DNA of 64,000 nucleotides from Salvator merianae (taxonomy: Eukaryota; Chordata; Lepidosauria; Squamata; Teiidae). The notes under the pieces are model-generated. The model was not told the DNA's origin and made no database searches. It worked only from the letters and a program-made list of their open reading frames with translations. This document shows, piece by piece, positions 63,924-64,000 of this stretch; within the stretch, counting starts at the first letter, position 1; each line of letters opens with the position of its first letter. The position numbers and the translations under genes were made by a program. Where the stretch lies: assembly GCA_003586115.2 (NCBI GenBank), contig QVOM02000021.1:8756248-8820247 (forward strand). The letters run 5' to 3'.

Positions 63924-64000
63924 GGTGAAGTCTTAGCTATAAATGTTCACTATGCGTGAAATTCACTCCTGGGCAGCAAGCCACAGCATGGCATATTTAA

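Overview
This is vertebrate nuclear DNA, most likely from a squamate reptile (lizard or gecko-like). No protein-coding gene, exon or functional RNA gene can be supported. There are no long intact ORFs with recognisable cellular domains, and almost every recognisable coding stretch is a decayed piece of a retrotransposon. The squamate call rests on the repeat mix. There are CR1 copies with 3' tails related to TTCTTATG, and L2-like LINE ends of the type '...cctgagacc...ggtataaaaatgcaaa(t)aaataaata'. There are L1/Tx1-type ORF2 relics and tRNA-derived SINEs of the Sauria type, whose tail resembles BovB. A 5S-rRNA-derived fragment and very many short palindromic DNA transposons complete the set. 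Nothing suggests bacteria, plasmid, phage, CRISPR or operons. The window reads as intergenic or large-intron sequence.

Layout. 1-4715 is a nested stack. A frame-broken L1-like LINE (+, about 1220-4336) is split by a CR1 copy (-, 1766-2504) and then abuts two short DNA-transposon pieces. 4.7-15 kb is AT-rich background with dispersed repeats (families here called B, D, E, F), a CpG-rich mariner/Tigger-like MITE (9634-9990) and two related L2 reverse-transcriptase relics (12.3 and 13.3 kb). 15-30 kb is dense in palindromic MITEs (families A and C) mixed with CR1 fragments, an (AATGT)n microsatellite, an unassigned non-LTR ORF (21246-21761) and a 5S-derived fragment (22.4 kb). 30-37 kb holds L2 3' ends, another L1 relic (34.5 kb) and a hairpin MITE (36.7 kb). 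38.2-39.2 kb and 42.2-42.7 kb are repeat-poor and may hold conserved non-coding DNA. 39.97-40.74 kb is a family-C element carrying a nested hAT MITE with an 8-bp target duplication and a GC-rich minisatellite core. 46601-47136 is a solo LTR with a 5-bp target duplication. 47445-48074 is a family-C element containing a perfect palindrome with 152-nt arms. 49-64 kb has a CR1 3' end, Sauria-type SINEs, more E, A, C, D and B copies, and unique sequence.

No genes work together here. The biology is mobile-element biology: nested insertions, foldback formation, and exchange of terminal modules between MITE families that share a terminal motif (G/C-rich start, then TTTxTGCAC) and 3-bp target duplications. 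That pattern suggests one transposase source mobilised several non-autonomous families. I see no strong evidence of a new cellular system; the foldback and chimeric MITEs are the most unusual material. All family assignments are from reading the sequence and were not checked against a repeat library.
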